This document shows, piece by piece, positions 35,935 to 47,616 of a DNA stretch of 64,000 bases. The DNA lies in NCBI GenBank assembly GCA_037126765.1, contig JBBCBC010000031.1, positions 4,039,638 through 4,103,637 of the forward strand, in the 5' to 3' direction. The notes under the pieces were generated by a model that was given only the letters and a program-made list of their open reading frames with translations, ran no database searches and was not told where the DNA came from. The position numbers and the translations under genes are program-made. The DNA comes from Stenogyne calaminthoides. Lineage: Eukaryota > Streptophyta > Magnoliopsida > Lamiales > Lamiaceae. The first letter of the stretch is position 1; each line of letters opens with the position of its first letter.

Positions 35935-37776
35935 TGTTGGGGTTATACTGGAAAGTATGCTTTTACTTTGTATAACCAAACTGAATTTCTCTCTTATTTA
36001 CTGAAATAAATTATTTATCACTGATGCTTTAAATATCATTGAATGTTACATATATTTACTGCATAACTGTTCAATAAATAGTACGTGTTACATTGTAGTT
36101 AATTCAGTGATACCAGATCACAGAAGATTAAATTAACAGTCCCTTGTAACTAAAAGTACGCCATTCACGACCTAGAGGGAAATGAACAATCCATCATGAA
36201 AGGTTGAAGTGTAAGGCTCAGATTGGCTTGTCTTGACCAAGAGATTACACTAGTGCATGACTGATGCACTGAATAGGACCTACAGGAGGATAAATTCTTC
36301 AGCACTGAACTAGGAAGAATTAGACCTCAGTGGTTCGTTATTTCTTAATCTTCGACCCTTAAATATGATCGTGTGTGGTTAGTAATTATTGCTTTGACTT
36401 ATGACTGGTAGAGAATCAATGAGATTCAATACTTTATATCTTGGGCAATATTATTGGTCACATGCGATTGCTAAGATTTAATACAAAGAATCGTGTGCAA
36501 GTACGCTTTTTCGATTTGCCCCCTTGGGAGGTTCATAAGATTTATCATACCAAATCTTGCAAGTGGAACTAGTTTCCGGTATGGATAATAATGTTGAATC
36601 GTTCCTTAACCAAGGACAAAAGATATTAATTAATGGAAAACTATTTCAGTGGCTTGAATTAATTAATGGGCTAGATAATCTTAAACACGGGAAATAATAA
36701 CCGGGAGCCATATTCACAGTAATATGGGTTAAGATGGATAGTGCAATATTAATTATGTAGTGAGATTAATTAATATTTATGGGCTTGAATAATATTGTGG
36801 CTCAATATTGATAATTCAAGATCCATTGGAAGGTCCAATCTTAATTCTCCTAAAGGCCCCTCAAGTAGCCCAAACATAAAGTCCAATAACTGAAAAAGGT
36901 GTTTAAAAATAAAATAAATTTTTGTTGCTATTTTTCCTAATTTTTTGAAAAATATGAATAAAAATGGGGAAAGATTTTCTATGAATTTTGTTATGGAATG
37001 AAGATATGTATTCTTGGAATACAAGATTATCTCATTAAATTCAAGAAATCTCCCACTTGGTTATTTATATGATGATTTTCGAAAAACATAGAAAAAGAAG
37101 GAAAAGAAAGATTTTCTTGATTTTCTTGAAAATATATTATGGAAGATATGTGTTCTTGGAATACAAGTATATCTCATAAATTCAAGAAGATCCAAATCTT
37201 GAAATCTTTATCCTTAATTTTCAAAATTCCATGACAAAATAAGAGAGTGTGATTTTTTGGAATATTTAATTATGGAGAAAAGAATATATTTGATATATAT
37301 TCAAGATTTCTTGGAGATCAAGAAAGAGATTTTCTCTCCCTTTTCCTAAGCAAAAAATCGGCCACTTCATCTTATAAATAGGGGATGATTTTTTCATTCC
37401 CAACTACAATTCCATGTGTTGGAAAAATTAGAAATCCACAAAGGTGGTGCAACATATAATTTATTTTTCCCTTTTGTTAATTGTTCGCGAGTTTCCTTCC
37501 ACCGGATTGACGAGCAAGGGCTGGGGAATACTTGGGAAGACTTTTTGGTGTGTTCTTATCAACCGAGTCCATTGCTATTCCAAAAATGGTTAGTTCACGT
37601 AAACCCGTAGCAATTCTACATGCGTAGGATTTATGTGAACTGTTTATATGCATGATTTGTTGTTGAATTATTATTTGAATTAATATATGATTAATTCATG
37701 CTAGTAATAACTGTTAGAATTAAATTTGTATTTAAATATTCATCCCGAATAGATTCGGACAATTAATTCTCCAACA
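35935..37776 (+). repeat. 3' LTR of the outer copia element (1842 bp)
   Basis: It starts tgttggggttatactgg and ends ctccaaca, with ctata following. A ttataaata box is at about 37372-37380. Open frames inside are incidental. Confidence 0.93.
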
Positions 37777-37781
37777 CTATA

Positions 37782-38518
37782 TTTGTCAATGATATATAAT
37801 GTTTCAACTGTTGGTTCTTTTTGGATAGAACAGTAAAGTCACGTCAAAATGGTGTATATTAGATTAAAAAGTGTATGCAAATAAGGGTGAACCGAACATC
37901 ATGAAGGTTTATATTTTAGTTAGTACATTACAAAGGGTGTTAAATAGAATAAATTTTATTCTTAATCTTCATTTTCTTTTCTAAAATGGGATTCAAAATA
38001 TTTTTTGGTTAATTTGTTATTTGTGTAATTTGTAGTTGTTATATCACGGTGTGTTACTGTCCAAGTGCTGCGGCTTAAATAATGCTTGATTTTTAACTAT
38101 TTTTACGCGAACTAGTGTTTACAGAATTTTTTGTCAATATATATCGAAAATTATATATGTATTTACTTCGAGTATCTAGAAAAAAAAAAGATTTATGTAT
38201 ATAAAAACTCATATACTCCCTCCTATTCACAAATTATATGCTATTTTATTTCAATGCACACACATTAAAAAAAATTATTTATTTCTTACTATACTCTTAA
38301 TTAATGATTTTGAAATTATACATAATACTTTGAATACTATTATTATCTAAGTTATTTCTAATGAGTTTGGGAAAAACATTATTAACAATTATTAAAAAAG
38401 TTCAAATGATATTTAATTAAAAGCAAATAAAGAGAATAGTGAAAATGGCATTTAAATTGAACATGTAGTACATATAAAATAATATTAAATTAAATAAATA
38501 GAATCTCAAATATATATA
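37782..38518. other. AT-rich spacer
   Basis: No gene was seen. A segment at about 38214 (tactccctcctattcac) resembles a Stowaway left end, but a matching right end was not found. Confidence 0.35.
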
Positions 38519-38546
38519 CTAGTACTTAACCCGCATATAATGCGGG
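38519..38546 (-). mobile_element. Helitron-like 3' terminus on the minus strand
   Basis: On the minus strand a perfect 7-bp stem (CCCGCAT / ATGCGGG) precedes CTAG by a few bases, and T follows. A TC start on the same strand at 38730 would make a 212-bp mini-element. The base before it is G where Helitrons normally have A, so the 5' end is uncertain. Confidence 0.5.
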
Positions 38547-38907
38547 ATTGAAAAAAATTATGTTATTAAATTTAAATTAAATACTTTAAAATATTTAATT
38601 AAATTAAATTTATTTAATTTAACTATAATAATAATATAAAATTTATATAACGAATTAAAAAAAATAGAATATTGCTTTATTTCATGTAACCATGTTTGAG
38701 TCCAAAGTCTTCTATATATATATATATAGACTTCAAATTTTTATTTGTTGAAGAGATAGTCCTACTTTGATATGATGTGATGACTATATTTGAGATTCAG
38801 ACACCTGATCATACCATGTTTTAGGTAAAGTGCATTAAATATCATCTATCATCTTTCTGCATACTAGACTTTTATGTGATATTGCTTTTTGCAGGTCTGA
38901 GTTAGTA

Positions 38908-39022
38908 TGTGTTTTAAAATTCTAAAAACAACTTCTAAAATCACTTATTTTCAAAGTCATCTCTCACATATTTTGAAAAAAAAGTGATTCTAGAAGCTGT
39001 TTTGTAGAATTTTAAAACACAC
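38908..39022. mobile_element. Small foldback MITE (115 bp)
   Basis: The arms tgtgttttaaaattctaaaa and, on the minus strand, gtgtgttttaaaattctaca pair over about 35 bases including the gtgattctagaag / cttctaaaatcac segment. The flanks agttagta (38900-38907) and cgttagta (39023-39030) match at seven of eight positions, which suggests a hAT-type 8-bp duplication. Confidence 0.7.
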
Positions 39023-39030
39023 CGTTAGTA

Positions 39031-40288
39031 GGGTTCAAAATCTGTACAATGCTTTTTTATTCTCATTGGTTCACCTGACAGTATGCATAGTAATCCCATT
39101 GGCTATCAAATGACAACAACCTTGATGGAAAATAACCTTGTACCAACAAAAAGTTAAGGGATGTTTAGTTGATAACTTTGAAGTTGAGGAATAGAAATGG
39201 AATGAAAATTGATTGTTTGGTTGAGGGGAATGAGACCTCAACTATTACTTTGAAACCCTAAAACTATGGAATGAAAGGTATAGATTCAGTCCTCACCATC
39301 TTGGGAGGAATGAAAGTGGAATCCCACTAAATTTTATTATTTAATTTTTTAAAATTATTTTATATTTTAATTAATTAATTTTAAAATTTATAATATTTTT
39401 ATGTATTATAACTTCACTGACATCTTAGAAATATCAGCGGAGTTAGAATGATTGGTGAACTTCAAGTGTAGTCTTCTATGATTATGTATACAGGGCTTTA
39501 CGAATTTTAGATTTATGATCTTTAGGATATTTGCTCCTTATCTTCTCAGGTTGCTAGATTTATCGTTCTGGGGATACTTGATCAATAGACTGGTTTTATT
39601 TAGTTCCCCCTCAACTGATTCATCAGTGTTCTTCAGTCTTGTTAGTACGGATGCCTAACATTTCAGTTATTTCCAATCGTCCTTATAAAATTAATTTTTA
39701 GCTAGCTATAGTCTTTTATCTGAGATAACTTTATACTTGATTTTGTCAATTATCCTGACTAACTATTCTGACTTTCTACACTTGATAATTTTGGAATACA
39801 CCTACTTACTGATTTTGGTACCTTATCAAAATCTCATACATCCCAAAAGATTTTGTATATGGAGAAGATTACATTTGGAGGAGGGGAAATTTAGGTTAAA
39901 TGAGGAGGAGATTACATTTACGTTGAAATGAGGAGGAGATTACATATATATTAATCTGATGAGAGATTTTGAATGTTGTTTGATGTTCGTATGGTGAAGG
40001 ACACGCGAAGATGGGGAGAAGAAGATTATATTTATGTCAATATGAAATTAAGTTCATAAATTCTCATCTCTTCGTATATATTTAAGATTTAATTCATCAT
40101 ATATATGAATTTGAAGTATTTGCAGAAGAACCAAAATAAGCTAAAGTGGTTGACTTTCGGACGATGAATCATTTGGAGATTTTTTTTTTTTGTTTGAAGA
40201 TGATAGTGCACGTTCTTTTTTGTGGTTTTTGAGGATGAGCTTTCACTTATTTAATTCATAGAATATGTTGTACTCAATAGACTGTATA
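39031..40288. other. AT-rich intergenic stretch
   Basis: No gene could be supported. Sequence at 39160-39330 (gggatgtttagttgataac ... ggaatgaaagtggaatcccac) resembles MITE interiors, but no pair of ends was found. The phrase gaggaggagattacat is locally repeated near 39870-39950. Confidence 0.35.
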
Positions 40289-41230
40289 CAATTTTTCTTT
40301 GTCAAACTTTTACATGAAATATTTTATGGATCTAGGATCCGTGAAATATGAGTTGTGTATAAAAATTAACATAGAGCGAAAAATTCGCAGATTCTATGTG
40401 GGTCGAATCAGATCAAACAAATATCTAAAAAAAAATCGCTCAAAGGCAGAAAAACAAAATTCGCTTCGAGATCTATGTTACCATAAGGGCAAACATGTGT
40501 TACTATGAGTACATGTATGTGTTATTATAAGGAAGGATCCTTGAAACATGACATGTGGCTTATAAGGAGAAGCACATAAATATGTAGGGACAAATTCGTG
40601 GATTCTATGCTGGTCGAATTTTGTCAAACACATTTTTTATAAAGTTCCCACATAGGCAAAACAAACGAACTCGCTCTGAGATATGCATTACCATAAGGAA
40701 AAACATGTATTACTATAAGTATATGTATGTTTTAGTGCAATGACAAATAACACATACTTGTTTTTTAGTAAAAATATATGTTTGTAAGATATTGAAAATT
40801 GTATTACTACATGGTCAAAATGTGTTACTGTAAAGAGAAAGATATGTTAATGTGAAGAGAAAAGTATGTTACTAGAGAAAAGAATGTTACTATGAAGAGA
40901 AAAATATGTTATTGTACAAACAAAACAACACTCCCTCTATTTTCATCCTCCTCCCCGTCTATTTTTTATCTACTTCTCCTTCTAATTTGTAACTAACTGT
41001 CATAAGTAAAAGCACAAACAACCAGATTACACCATTGAATTAGTAAAAATATCTATTTTTTTATCATCACGTATTAACACAAAATTGTTCTTACAGTAAC
41101 ACGTACTTATATTTATAGTAATACAGTCTGGGAGCGACTTTTTTTAGATGACCCACACATTTTATTTAGTGAAAAATCGCTTGACCTGGTTCGATCCACA
41201 CATCATCCGTGAATTTTCAGCTCCCTATTT
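40289..41230 (+). repeat. Dispersed repeat copy with internal duplication
   Basis: The region matches, in inverted orientation, 57590-58230: both contain ttgtcaaacttttac...ttatggatct, the gttactataa/gaagagaaaaatatg series, and ggtcaagcgattttt. Inside, a block of about 205 bp is tandemly duplicated (near 40335 and 40540: ggatcc-tgaaa, ttcg-ggattctatg, cataagg-aaacatgt). A minisatellite of about 23 bp (gttactgtgaagagaaaaatat) lies at 40800-40915. The element type is unknown. Confidence 0.6.
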
Positions 41231-41443
41231 TAACTAATATTTCATGATTAAATATTTCATATTACCATTTTCTTTAGTTTTCATGTACATTCAGTCAAAA
41301 TGTTGGTTTAAATTTTACTGATTTTTTTGAGTTCTCTAATCCATTATATGGTGAATTGTACAATTATATCTAATTTCTTTGAAATAAAGACTATCTAGTA
41401 CATATTTTGAGTGAATAAACTATATGATACAAAGAAAAAATGT

Positions 41444-43484
41444 AGTGACACTCCACTACAAAATGAGACAATTTTATCACTGGAGTCAATTTTTATTACA
41501 ATTATACTATTAAAAAAAGCTGCCACCAAATACACAATTATTCTAATTTAATAGTATTTTCCATCTCTCTCTTCATTTTTGGTCAAAAACCGATTCTCCA
41601 TCTTCCTCTCTTCATTATTTCTCATCTCTCGCCCCCCCTCTCTCTCTCTCTTCTCTCTCTCTCTCTAAAATCTCAAAACCCCAGTTTGAAGAAGGAGAGG
41701 TCGTGGGGGGTGGTCCACTTTGGTGGTGGTGGAGTGGGGTTGGTGGTGGCGTGAGGCGAGGGTTGGTGGTAGTGGCGGGGGTGGTGACGTTAGTGGTGTT
41801 GGTGGCAGAGGCGAGGGGTTTAGCGGCAACGGCGTGGTTGCATTGGGGGTCTTGTCGCCGCCCCTCTCGATCTGGGTTTTGGGGAGGGTCTTGGGCGGTG
41901 TGAGGGGCCGTGTGTGAGGCGTTGGTGGGATGATTACGGTTGTGCCTTGGCGTGGTTCCTCTGCCCGATTTGGTTTTGAATGTTGGTGGGATGATCGGCG
42001 GCGGTGGGTGCAGCGGTGTGGCAGTGGTGGGATGGTTTTGGTTGTTGTGCGGCGTGGTTCCTCGCCCGTCTGGTTTCTTAATGTTGGTGGGATGGTGCGG
42101 GCGGTGGTGCGGGCGGCGTGTGCGGTCGGTTTTTTTTTTTTTTTTTTAATTTATTTTTTTTCAGATTTGTTTAGATCTTAGAATTTGAGTGATATATCTT
42201 TGTGTATGGGTGGGTTGAGAGGCGGCGGTGGGACGACGTCGAGCAGAGTCGGCGCCATGCCATGGACGAAGGTAAGTTTTTTTTTTGTGTCAGATTTTTC
42301 TAGATCTGTTTTTTAGATCTATTTTCACCAAAAAATGAAACTGAAAAATTGAGTGGTAGATCTTGTGTATGCTGTTGAGTTAGTGGGTTGTATGAATTCA
42401 TGTTCTATAATTTTATTTTATTTTGATTTATGGGACGAAGGCAATGAAATATAATTTGAATGTTGTAGCGTGAAATAGAGAAGCAGAAATGAAGATACGG
42501 ATCTGATATTTAGGAATTATTGTAATTTTGGTGGGGGTTTTAAGCCCGAAATAATGTTGATAGACATTATTTGATGATGCGGTGTGGTTTTGGTGGGGTT
42601 TTTTTAAGCCCATAAACACCATATTTTCGACAATTTTCGACAATAGAGAAGTAGAAATAAGATATGGATCTGGGTTTTTTTTATTGTTTATGTAATTATT
42701 GTAATTGTTAGGAATTTTTTGTATTTTTATATGTAAAAACTGTTGTAAATTTATATGAAAAGTATAATTATTTATGTAATTACTGTATTTGTAATCTCTA
42801 TAGCTTTGAAAAATGCACTTCAGGGCCCAAAATATAATTTTTTTTAAGTGCACTCCAAAATTGGCTCAAAATACAATTTTGTTTGAAAAATGCACTCCAA
42901 AATTTGCTCAAAATACAATTTTTTTAAAAAATGCACTTCAAAATTGGATCAAAATACAATTTTGTTTGAAAAATGCACTCCAAAATGAGCCAAGAAGTGC
43001 ACTCTAAAAATTGTCTAGAAGTACATAAAATACAAAAAAATGCACTTCCAAATTAGCTCAGAAGTGCATAAATTTTAAACAAAAAAAAAACTGAAAATTG
43101 CATATTTTTTGGACTTCAAAATACATTTTTTTTTTAAATTGATTCAAAATACAATTTTTTAAAAAAATACACCATAAAATTGATCGAAAATTGCATAAAT
43201 TTAAAATTACCAAATCACTAAAATTATTATGGTGTTGAAATTCAAAATTTTGTTTTAATTAATAATTTAATTAATTCAGTAAATTAAAAATTTTGAACTT
43301 TTAAAATTTTAAAATACAAAAAGTTAAAATGAGTCAGAAGTGCAAAAACGTGTCAGAAGTGCAGACAATTGGGCAGAATGACAACTTAGACTTTTTGACC
43401 ATTTTTTTGTACCTTAGAGTCACTTTTTTTTTTGTTATGTACCCTAGAGTTCTTTTGTTAGTGACTTTGTAGTGGAGAGTCACT
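41444..43484. mobile_element. TIR DNA element of about 2 kb with CACTACAAA in its ends
   Basis: The left end agtgacactccactacaaa and right end (minus strand) agtgactctccactacaaa agree at 18 of 19 positions. The CACTACAAA core recalls CACTA elements, but the inverted repeat extends outside it and no 3-bp target duplication was found, so the superfamily is open. A subterminal array of aaaatgcact(t/c)caaaattggctcaaaa units lies at 42805-43060. The middle is GC-rich (separate entry). No transposase is present. Confidence 0.65.
41640..42285 (+). other. GC-rich, exon-like cargo inside the TIR element
   Basis: A CT microsatellite (41636-41667) and a normal-looking leader are followed by G-rich sequence with about three imperfect copies of a block containing gttggtgggatg and cgtggttcctc(t)gcccg. 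A consensus 5' splice site (gaag|gtaagt) occurs at about 42271, followed by T-rich intron-like DNA. The phrase cagatttnt-tagatct ... tttgtgtatg is duplicated around 42160-42215 and 42290-42375. Open frames here are low-complexity Gly/Val/Trp and no protein family is recognised. It could be a captured 5' end of a host gene. Confidence 0.45.
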
Positions 43485-43521
43485 CCCCCAATTTCTTTTT
43501 CTCCCGCAATAATTAGATGAT

Positions 43522-43755
43522 GAGTGGGTCTCATGTGCATCCGGGTATACCGTGCTCTCATAATATATTTAGAAGCGTGCAATTATACAAAATAGAAACG
43601 TGCAACTATTTCAAACAGAAGTATGCAACTATGTTTCTGTATTAACAGTTGCACTTTTCTGTGTAAATAAGTCACATTTTTCAGCATAACAAATTGCACG
43701 CTTCTAAAATGCACTATGAGTGCACGGTGCACCCGAGTGCATACAATACCTAACC
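43522..43755. mobile_element. Mutator-like MITE (family member 4)
   Basis: The left end is gagtgggtctcatgtgcatc; the right end on the minus strand is ggttaggtattgtatgcact. The flanks ttagatgat (43513-43521) and tcagatgag (43756-43764) match at seven of nine positions. The interior is nearly the same as the copy at 7587-7822, including the repeated cagaag(c/t)atgcaactatg motif. Confidence 0.78.
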
Positions 43756-44439
43756 TCAGATGAGAATCTGAAGATATGGACAAATCATAGTATATTTATT
43801 CAAATCATGGAACCATAGAGCATTTAAGTTTTGACAAATCTATATTATAAATACTAAAGTTTTCGTACATTTTTATATCATATAATGAGATACATTATAT
43901 TTTTTTCATTTAAAAGTTCTCAAAATAATTGAACGCCATTAAATCAATCATAATATACAATTGACTAATCTTTATTTTTGTCAATAACTTAACGGAAAAA
44001 ACTCAATCAATTAAAAGCTAAATCATCGACATTTCTGCAATACATATATCTTTTAAAGATTCAAATCAAACTTATCAATTTGAAATCTGCGTTAAGAATC
44101 TTAAGACAGCTTTATTTTAAATATTTTAATATGCAATTATATAATTATTTTATGTGCAATTTGAAATCTGCATTTTAGATATATCTTTTTTTTTAAGATT
44201 TAATATTTTTATATGATGTAATGATATAAATTATATATTTTATTTTAAAAGTTCTCAACTAATTAATCTTAATTAACGCAATCAAATTAATGAAAATATA
44301 CCATTGACTAGAATCCCATTTTCGCCAACACCTTAACGGAGTTAGCTCAATCACAAATAAATGAAATTATTAGTCACTTATTTTAAAATTACACAAAATT
44401 TGAATATAAATATAAATAAAGTTACATATATTTATCTTC

Positions 44440-44892
44440 TTCTATTTCCCAATGTTTTTAACTCCACGTGTCATAACAAGCATACGCTATTCACCTTCTC
44501 CTTAGTTCTCCTTAATTCACATTTTTATTTAATTTTTTTTAATTCTAATCTAACTAATCCACGTATATCTCCTTTTTTCTCTCAAATCATATTTATTTTA
44601 AAATTTTAAAATGTTAATTTAATTAACTCATCGTGTATCTCCTTTTTCCTCTCAAAAACTTTTATTTTCTTTTTCCCCTACACAATATTATATCCTTTTT
44701 CTACATATATATATTCGATTTTTTTAAATTATTTATCTCCTTTTTTTCCTCAACAAACTCACTCTATCTTTTATTTTTTTCCACATATTTATTTTAAAAT
44801 TTTAATTTAACTAACTCATCATGTATCTCCTTTTTTCTCTCAAACCATTGAACTTTTATATTCTTTTTTCCCTACACAATATTATCTCTTTT

Positions 44893-44928
<36 letters not shown>

Positions 44929-45089
44929 GATTTTTTTTTAATTATATATCTCTTTTTTCTCAATAAATTCATCTTATCTTTTATTTTTTTCTACATATAT
45001 TCGGATTCTTTTATATATCTCTCCTTTTATATTTTTCCTTTTTTTCTCAACAGATTCACCTTATTTTTTATTATTTTCTACATATATTC

Positions 45090-45138
<49 letters not shown>

Positions 45139-45175
45139 CTTTTATTTTTCAACAATTTAAATTTCAATTTGAATA
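44440..45175. repeat. Pyrimidine-rich degenerate tandem repeats
   Basis: The segment aactcatcgtgtatctccttttttctctcaaa ... cacaatattat-tc-tttttctacatatatat-ttcgattttttt recurs with a spacing of about 190 bp (44625 and 44815) and in shorter forms. AT dinucleotide runs are at 44898-44927 and 45092-45135. The 163-residue frame across it is low-complexity Phe/Tyr/Ile and not a credible gene. Confidence 0.65.
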
Positions 45176-45509
45176 AATATAAACTTCAGTTAATAAACTT
45201 TATCTACAACCATCCGTTATTATCGTGTACGCCATTTTTGTACAGAACTATGCGTATTTACAGTTTTTTGCAAGTTTCAATTTTACTAATGCCTTCAATA
45301 TTATTTTCCTAACAATTTTCTTACTCCTACTTGGCACTATCCAAATGCCTCCAATTCAAATTTTTTATTTTCTCAGCATTTTTTAATTTATTAATTTTTA
45401 TCTCAGTCTAATCACCGTAATTCCTCAACGTACTTTTCTAATCATTTCTTAATTTTTAAAATTTATATTTACCATAACCACCCCAATTTCTTTTTTTTTA
45501 AACCAAAAG

Positions 45510-45916
45510 GACTAGATTTCATTATTGCAGACACAAGAAATCGACAGTAGTCCATCCACAAACGACGGAGGATCTAACCAACAATGAACGGGCCCGAAAT
45601 CGCGGGAAGCCCGTGCTAACATATGAGCCATGTAATTGGCATCACGTTTTACAAAACAAAAACTAAATTGAGGATAAAAACGCACTATACTTTGACAGGC
45701 ACTAACGTAATCCCCAAAGACCGAGTTTAACTGCGCCCGAGAAGCCAGGGCATCCACAACAACCTTCGAATCACCCTCTATCACAACTGAACCCTAAGTC
45801 CAGCGATTGAAGCCACGAAAGCGCCTCATAGAATCCCATAACTTCGCCAACATCCACCTCCTGGCGGCCAGCCTTCACCATCGTACGTGCCAAAACGAAT
45901 TGTCCAACTTCATCCC
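45510..45916 (-). pseudogene. LINE RNase H-like domain, C-terminal part
   Basis: The minus-strand reading continues the RNase H fold begun at 51035-51150, with an acidic segment (EVMGFYEALSWL), then the motif GDSKVVVDAL and the closing segment VKRDANYMAHMLARASRDFG. One in-frame break lies near 45785. It is separated from its N-terminal half only by the copia insertion; across the target site the frame is continuous once one copy of the duplication is discounted. Confidence 0.85.
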
Positions 45917-45921
45917 GGAGA

Positions 45922-46012
45922 TGTTGGGGAATTAATTGCCCGGATCTATTCAGGATGAATATTTAAATACAAATTTAATTCTAACAAATATTACTAGCAT
46001 GAATTAATGCTT
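45922..46012 (-). repeat. 3' LTR remnant of the third copia copy
   Basis: Only the LTR tail survives (minus strand: attaattcatgctagtaata through ccccaaca). The junction with integrase sequence falls at about 46010, near the microhomologous 'atgaagcat / atgaattaat'. Confidence 0.88.
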
Positions 46013-46891
46013 CATATGGAAAATATAGTTGTACCTTGAGTAATCATCAATAAAGGTGACGAAATACTCATAACCTCCTCTTGCTTTGATTGACATTGGA
46101 CCACATACGTTTGTGTGAACGATTTCTAACACTTCTTTGGCGCTATTCCCCTTGGCTTCGAATGCCCTCTTAGTCATTTTACCCTCCAAACATGATTCTC
46201 AAGTTGGGATTGGTTCAACCCGGAGAGACTCCAATGAATCATCTTCTACCAACCTTTGAATCCTTTTTGGATTAATATGTCTCAATCTGAGATGCCATAG
46301 AAGTGTCTCGTTCACGTCTGATGAACATTTTCTTTTATCGGAAACGGTTGATGTGTTATAGAATGCATTTCGTGAGTGGTGTGCATAGTTAATTGTATAG
46401 AGATTATTCGACAATGTTCCATGACAAATAAATTTATCATAAAGAGAAATGGTGACAACTTTGTCAAAAGTAACCGAATATCCATCAAGGTAAAGTTTAG
46501 AAACCGAAATTAAATTCTTTCTAAAACTAGGAACGTAAAGAGCATCTCTTAAAATTAAAACTATGTCTTCAAAAGATAGGTGCACTTCTCCCACTGCTTC
46601 AACTGCCACTCTCGTAGCATCGCCCAGTGTGATGAGGATCTCACTCCCACTAAGTTGTCGGGTCCGCTTGAACCCCTGTAAAGTGAAATAAACATGATCA
46701 GTGGATCCCGTATCCACCACCCATAAATTGGAGGCATACGCCGCTAAACAAGTTTCAACAACTAGTGTGTGAGAATTACCTTTCTTTCCATTCCTTTTGG
46801 GTTTGGAACAGGCTGACCTCCAATGTCCTTTTTCACCGCAGTTGAAGCACTTCCCCTTAGCTGGTTTACTCACTCCTCCACCTCCATTCAC
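46010..46891 (-). pseudogene. Copia zinc knuckle, protease and partial integrase of the third copy
   Basis: The CCHC knuckle (CFNCGEKGHWRSAC) is intact near 46809-46853, and the protease active site DTG is intact (LWVVDTGSTDHV, near 46687-46725). The integrase zinc finger keeps its histidines, but its first cysteine codon has become TGA at about 46198-46200. The integrase core ends soon after the second acidic block (FIDDYSRY). The frame is shifted by one base relative to gag at about 46890. Confidence 0.9.
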
Positions 46892-47616
46892 CTTTTCTTT
46901 GCCCTGGCAATATTTGAGTTCACTTGCTTGTGGCTTTTATCCTTTTTCTTGTTCTTACCACCCTTTGGTCTAGAAGAAGAAGAAGGTTCATTTGCCACCA
47001 AGGCTTGGCTCTTTTGCCCCAATATCGCCTCTGCCGAGACTAAAGCTTGCAACGGGTCAGGCATCGAGAACTTCTGATTGTTCATTTGGTAGTTCAGCCT
47101 GAACTGTTCAAAACTTTTCGGCAGAGAGTGGAGCACGAAATCGATTTGGGTCTCGATGTCGTATTCAGCGCCAAGCACCTCAAGCTTGTTAAGGTGAGCC
47201 ATCATCTGGAGAACGTGCTCCCTTACGGGCGTTCCCTCCACCATTTTCATAGAGAGCAAGTCCCTCATGGTGATCTGACGAGCCACACAGTTTTGATGTT
47301 GAAACATCGCTTTAAGACTAGTCATGATGTCTGCAGCGGTCTCAACGTTTTGGTGTTGGCGTTGCAACACATCTGACATTGAAGTCAAGATGGTACACTT
47401 TGCCATTTCATTGGAACGCTCCCAGTCAGCATACTCTTTCTTAACCGCTTTAGTTGACTCATCATTTGGCTTTTCTGGTTTAGGTGTAGTGAGAACCCAT
47501 TTATGGCTTTGTGCAGTGAGAACAATAGTAAGTTTACGACTCCAATCAACAAAGTTTTCACTAGTAAGCAAATTGTCTTTAAGTATATTGAACAGTGGAT
47601 TAAAAGGTTGCGACAT
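46888..47616 (-). pseudogene. Copia gag (capsid/nucleocapsid precursor) of the third copy
   Basis: The 242-residue open frame starts MSQPFNPLFNILKDNLLTS, typical of plant copia Gag. It includes LTIVLTAQSHKWVL, the central helix region REHVLQMMAHLNKLEVLGAE and a Lys-rich C-terminus. It is the best preserved gag in the window and supplies the N-terminal half missing in the outer element. Gag would form the particle around element RNA. A one-base shift at the end separates it from the zinc knuckle, so the natural gag-pol reading is lost. Confidence 0.9.

Larger units (their letters stand above)
24389..37776 (+). mobile_element. Outer Ty1-copia LTR retrotransposon, interrupted by a related copy in its 5' LTR
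   Basis: Perfect 5-bp duplication ctata flanks it (24384-24388 and 37777-37781). Order: 5' LTR part 1, the inserted inner element, 5' LTR part 2, a tRNA-iMet primer site, a GC-rich leader, a broken gag-pol, the polypurine tract and the 3' LTR. Integrase preceding reverse transcriptase, with YVDD, identifies Ty1-copia; the Tork/Tnt1-like lineage is likely but not proven. The first base of the 5' LTR is A where the 3' LTR has T. The 5' LTR also lacks about 210 bp (joined near 30322) compared with the 3' LTR. The gag-pol frame has stops and frameshifts, so the copy is defective. Confidence 0.93.

Noticed and set aside
41178..41192. ggttcgatcca resembling a tRNA B box
   Set aside because: No A box at the right distance and no cloverleaf could be drawn.
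41703..42181. Gly/Val/Trp-rich open frames
   Set aside because: Low-complexity reading of G-rich repeats; retained only as possible captured leader DNA.
41455..43474. Calling the TIR element a standard CACTA transposon starting at cactacaaa
   Set aside because: The inverted repeat continues 11 bases outside that point and the adjoining trinucleotides (ctc, gag) are not a direct duplication.
44821..45312. 163-residue hydrophobic frame that might look like a membrane protein
   Set aside because: It is a translation of pyrimidine-rich repeats and AT microsatellites.
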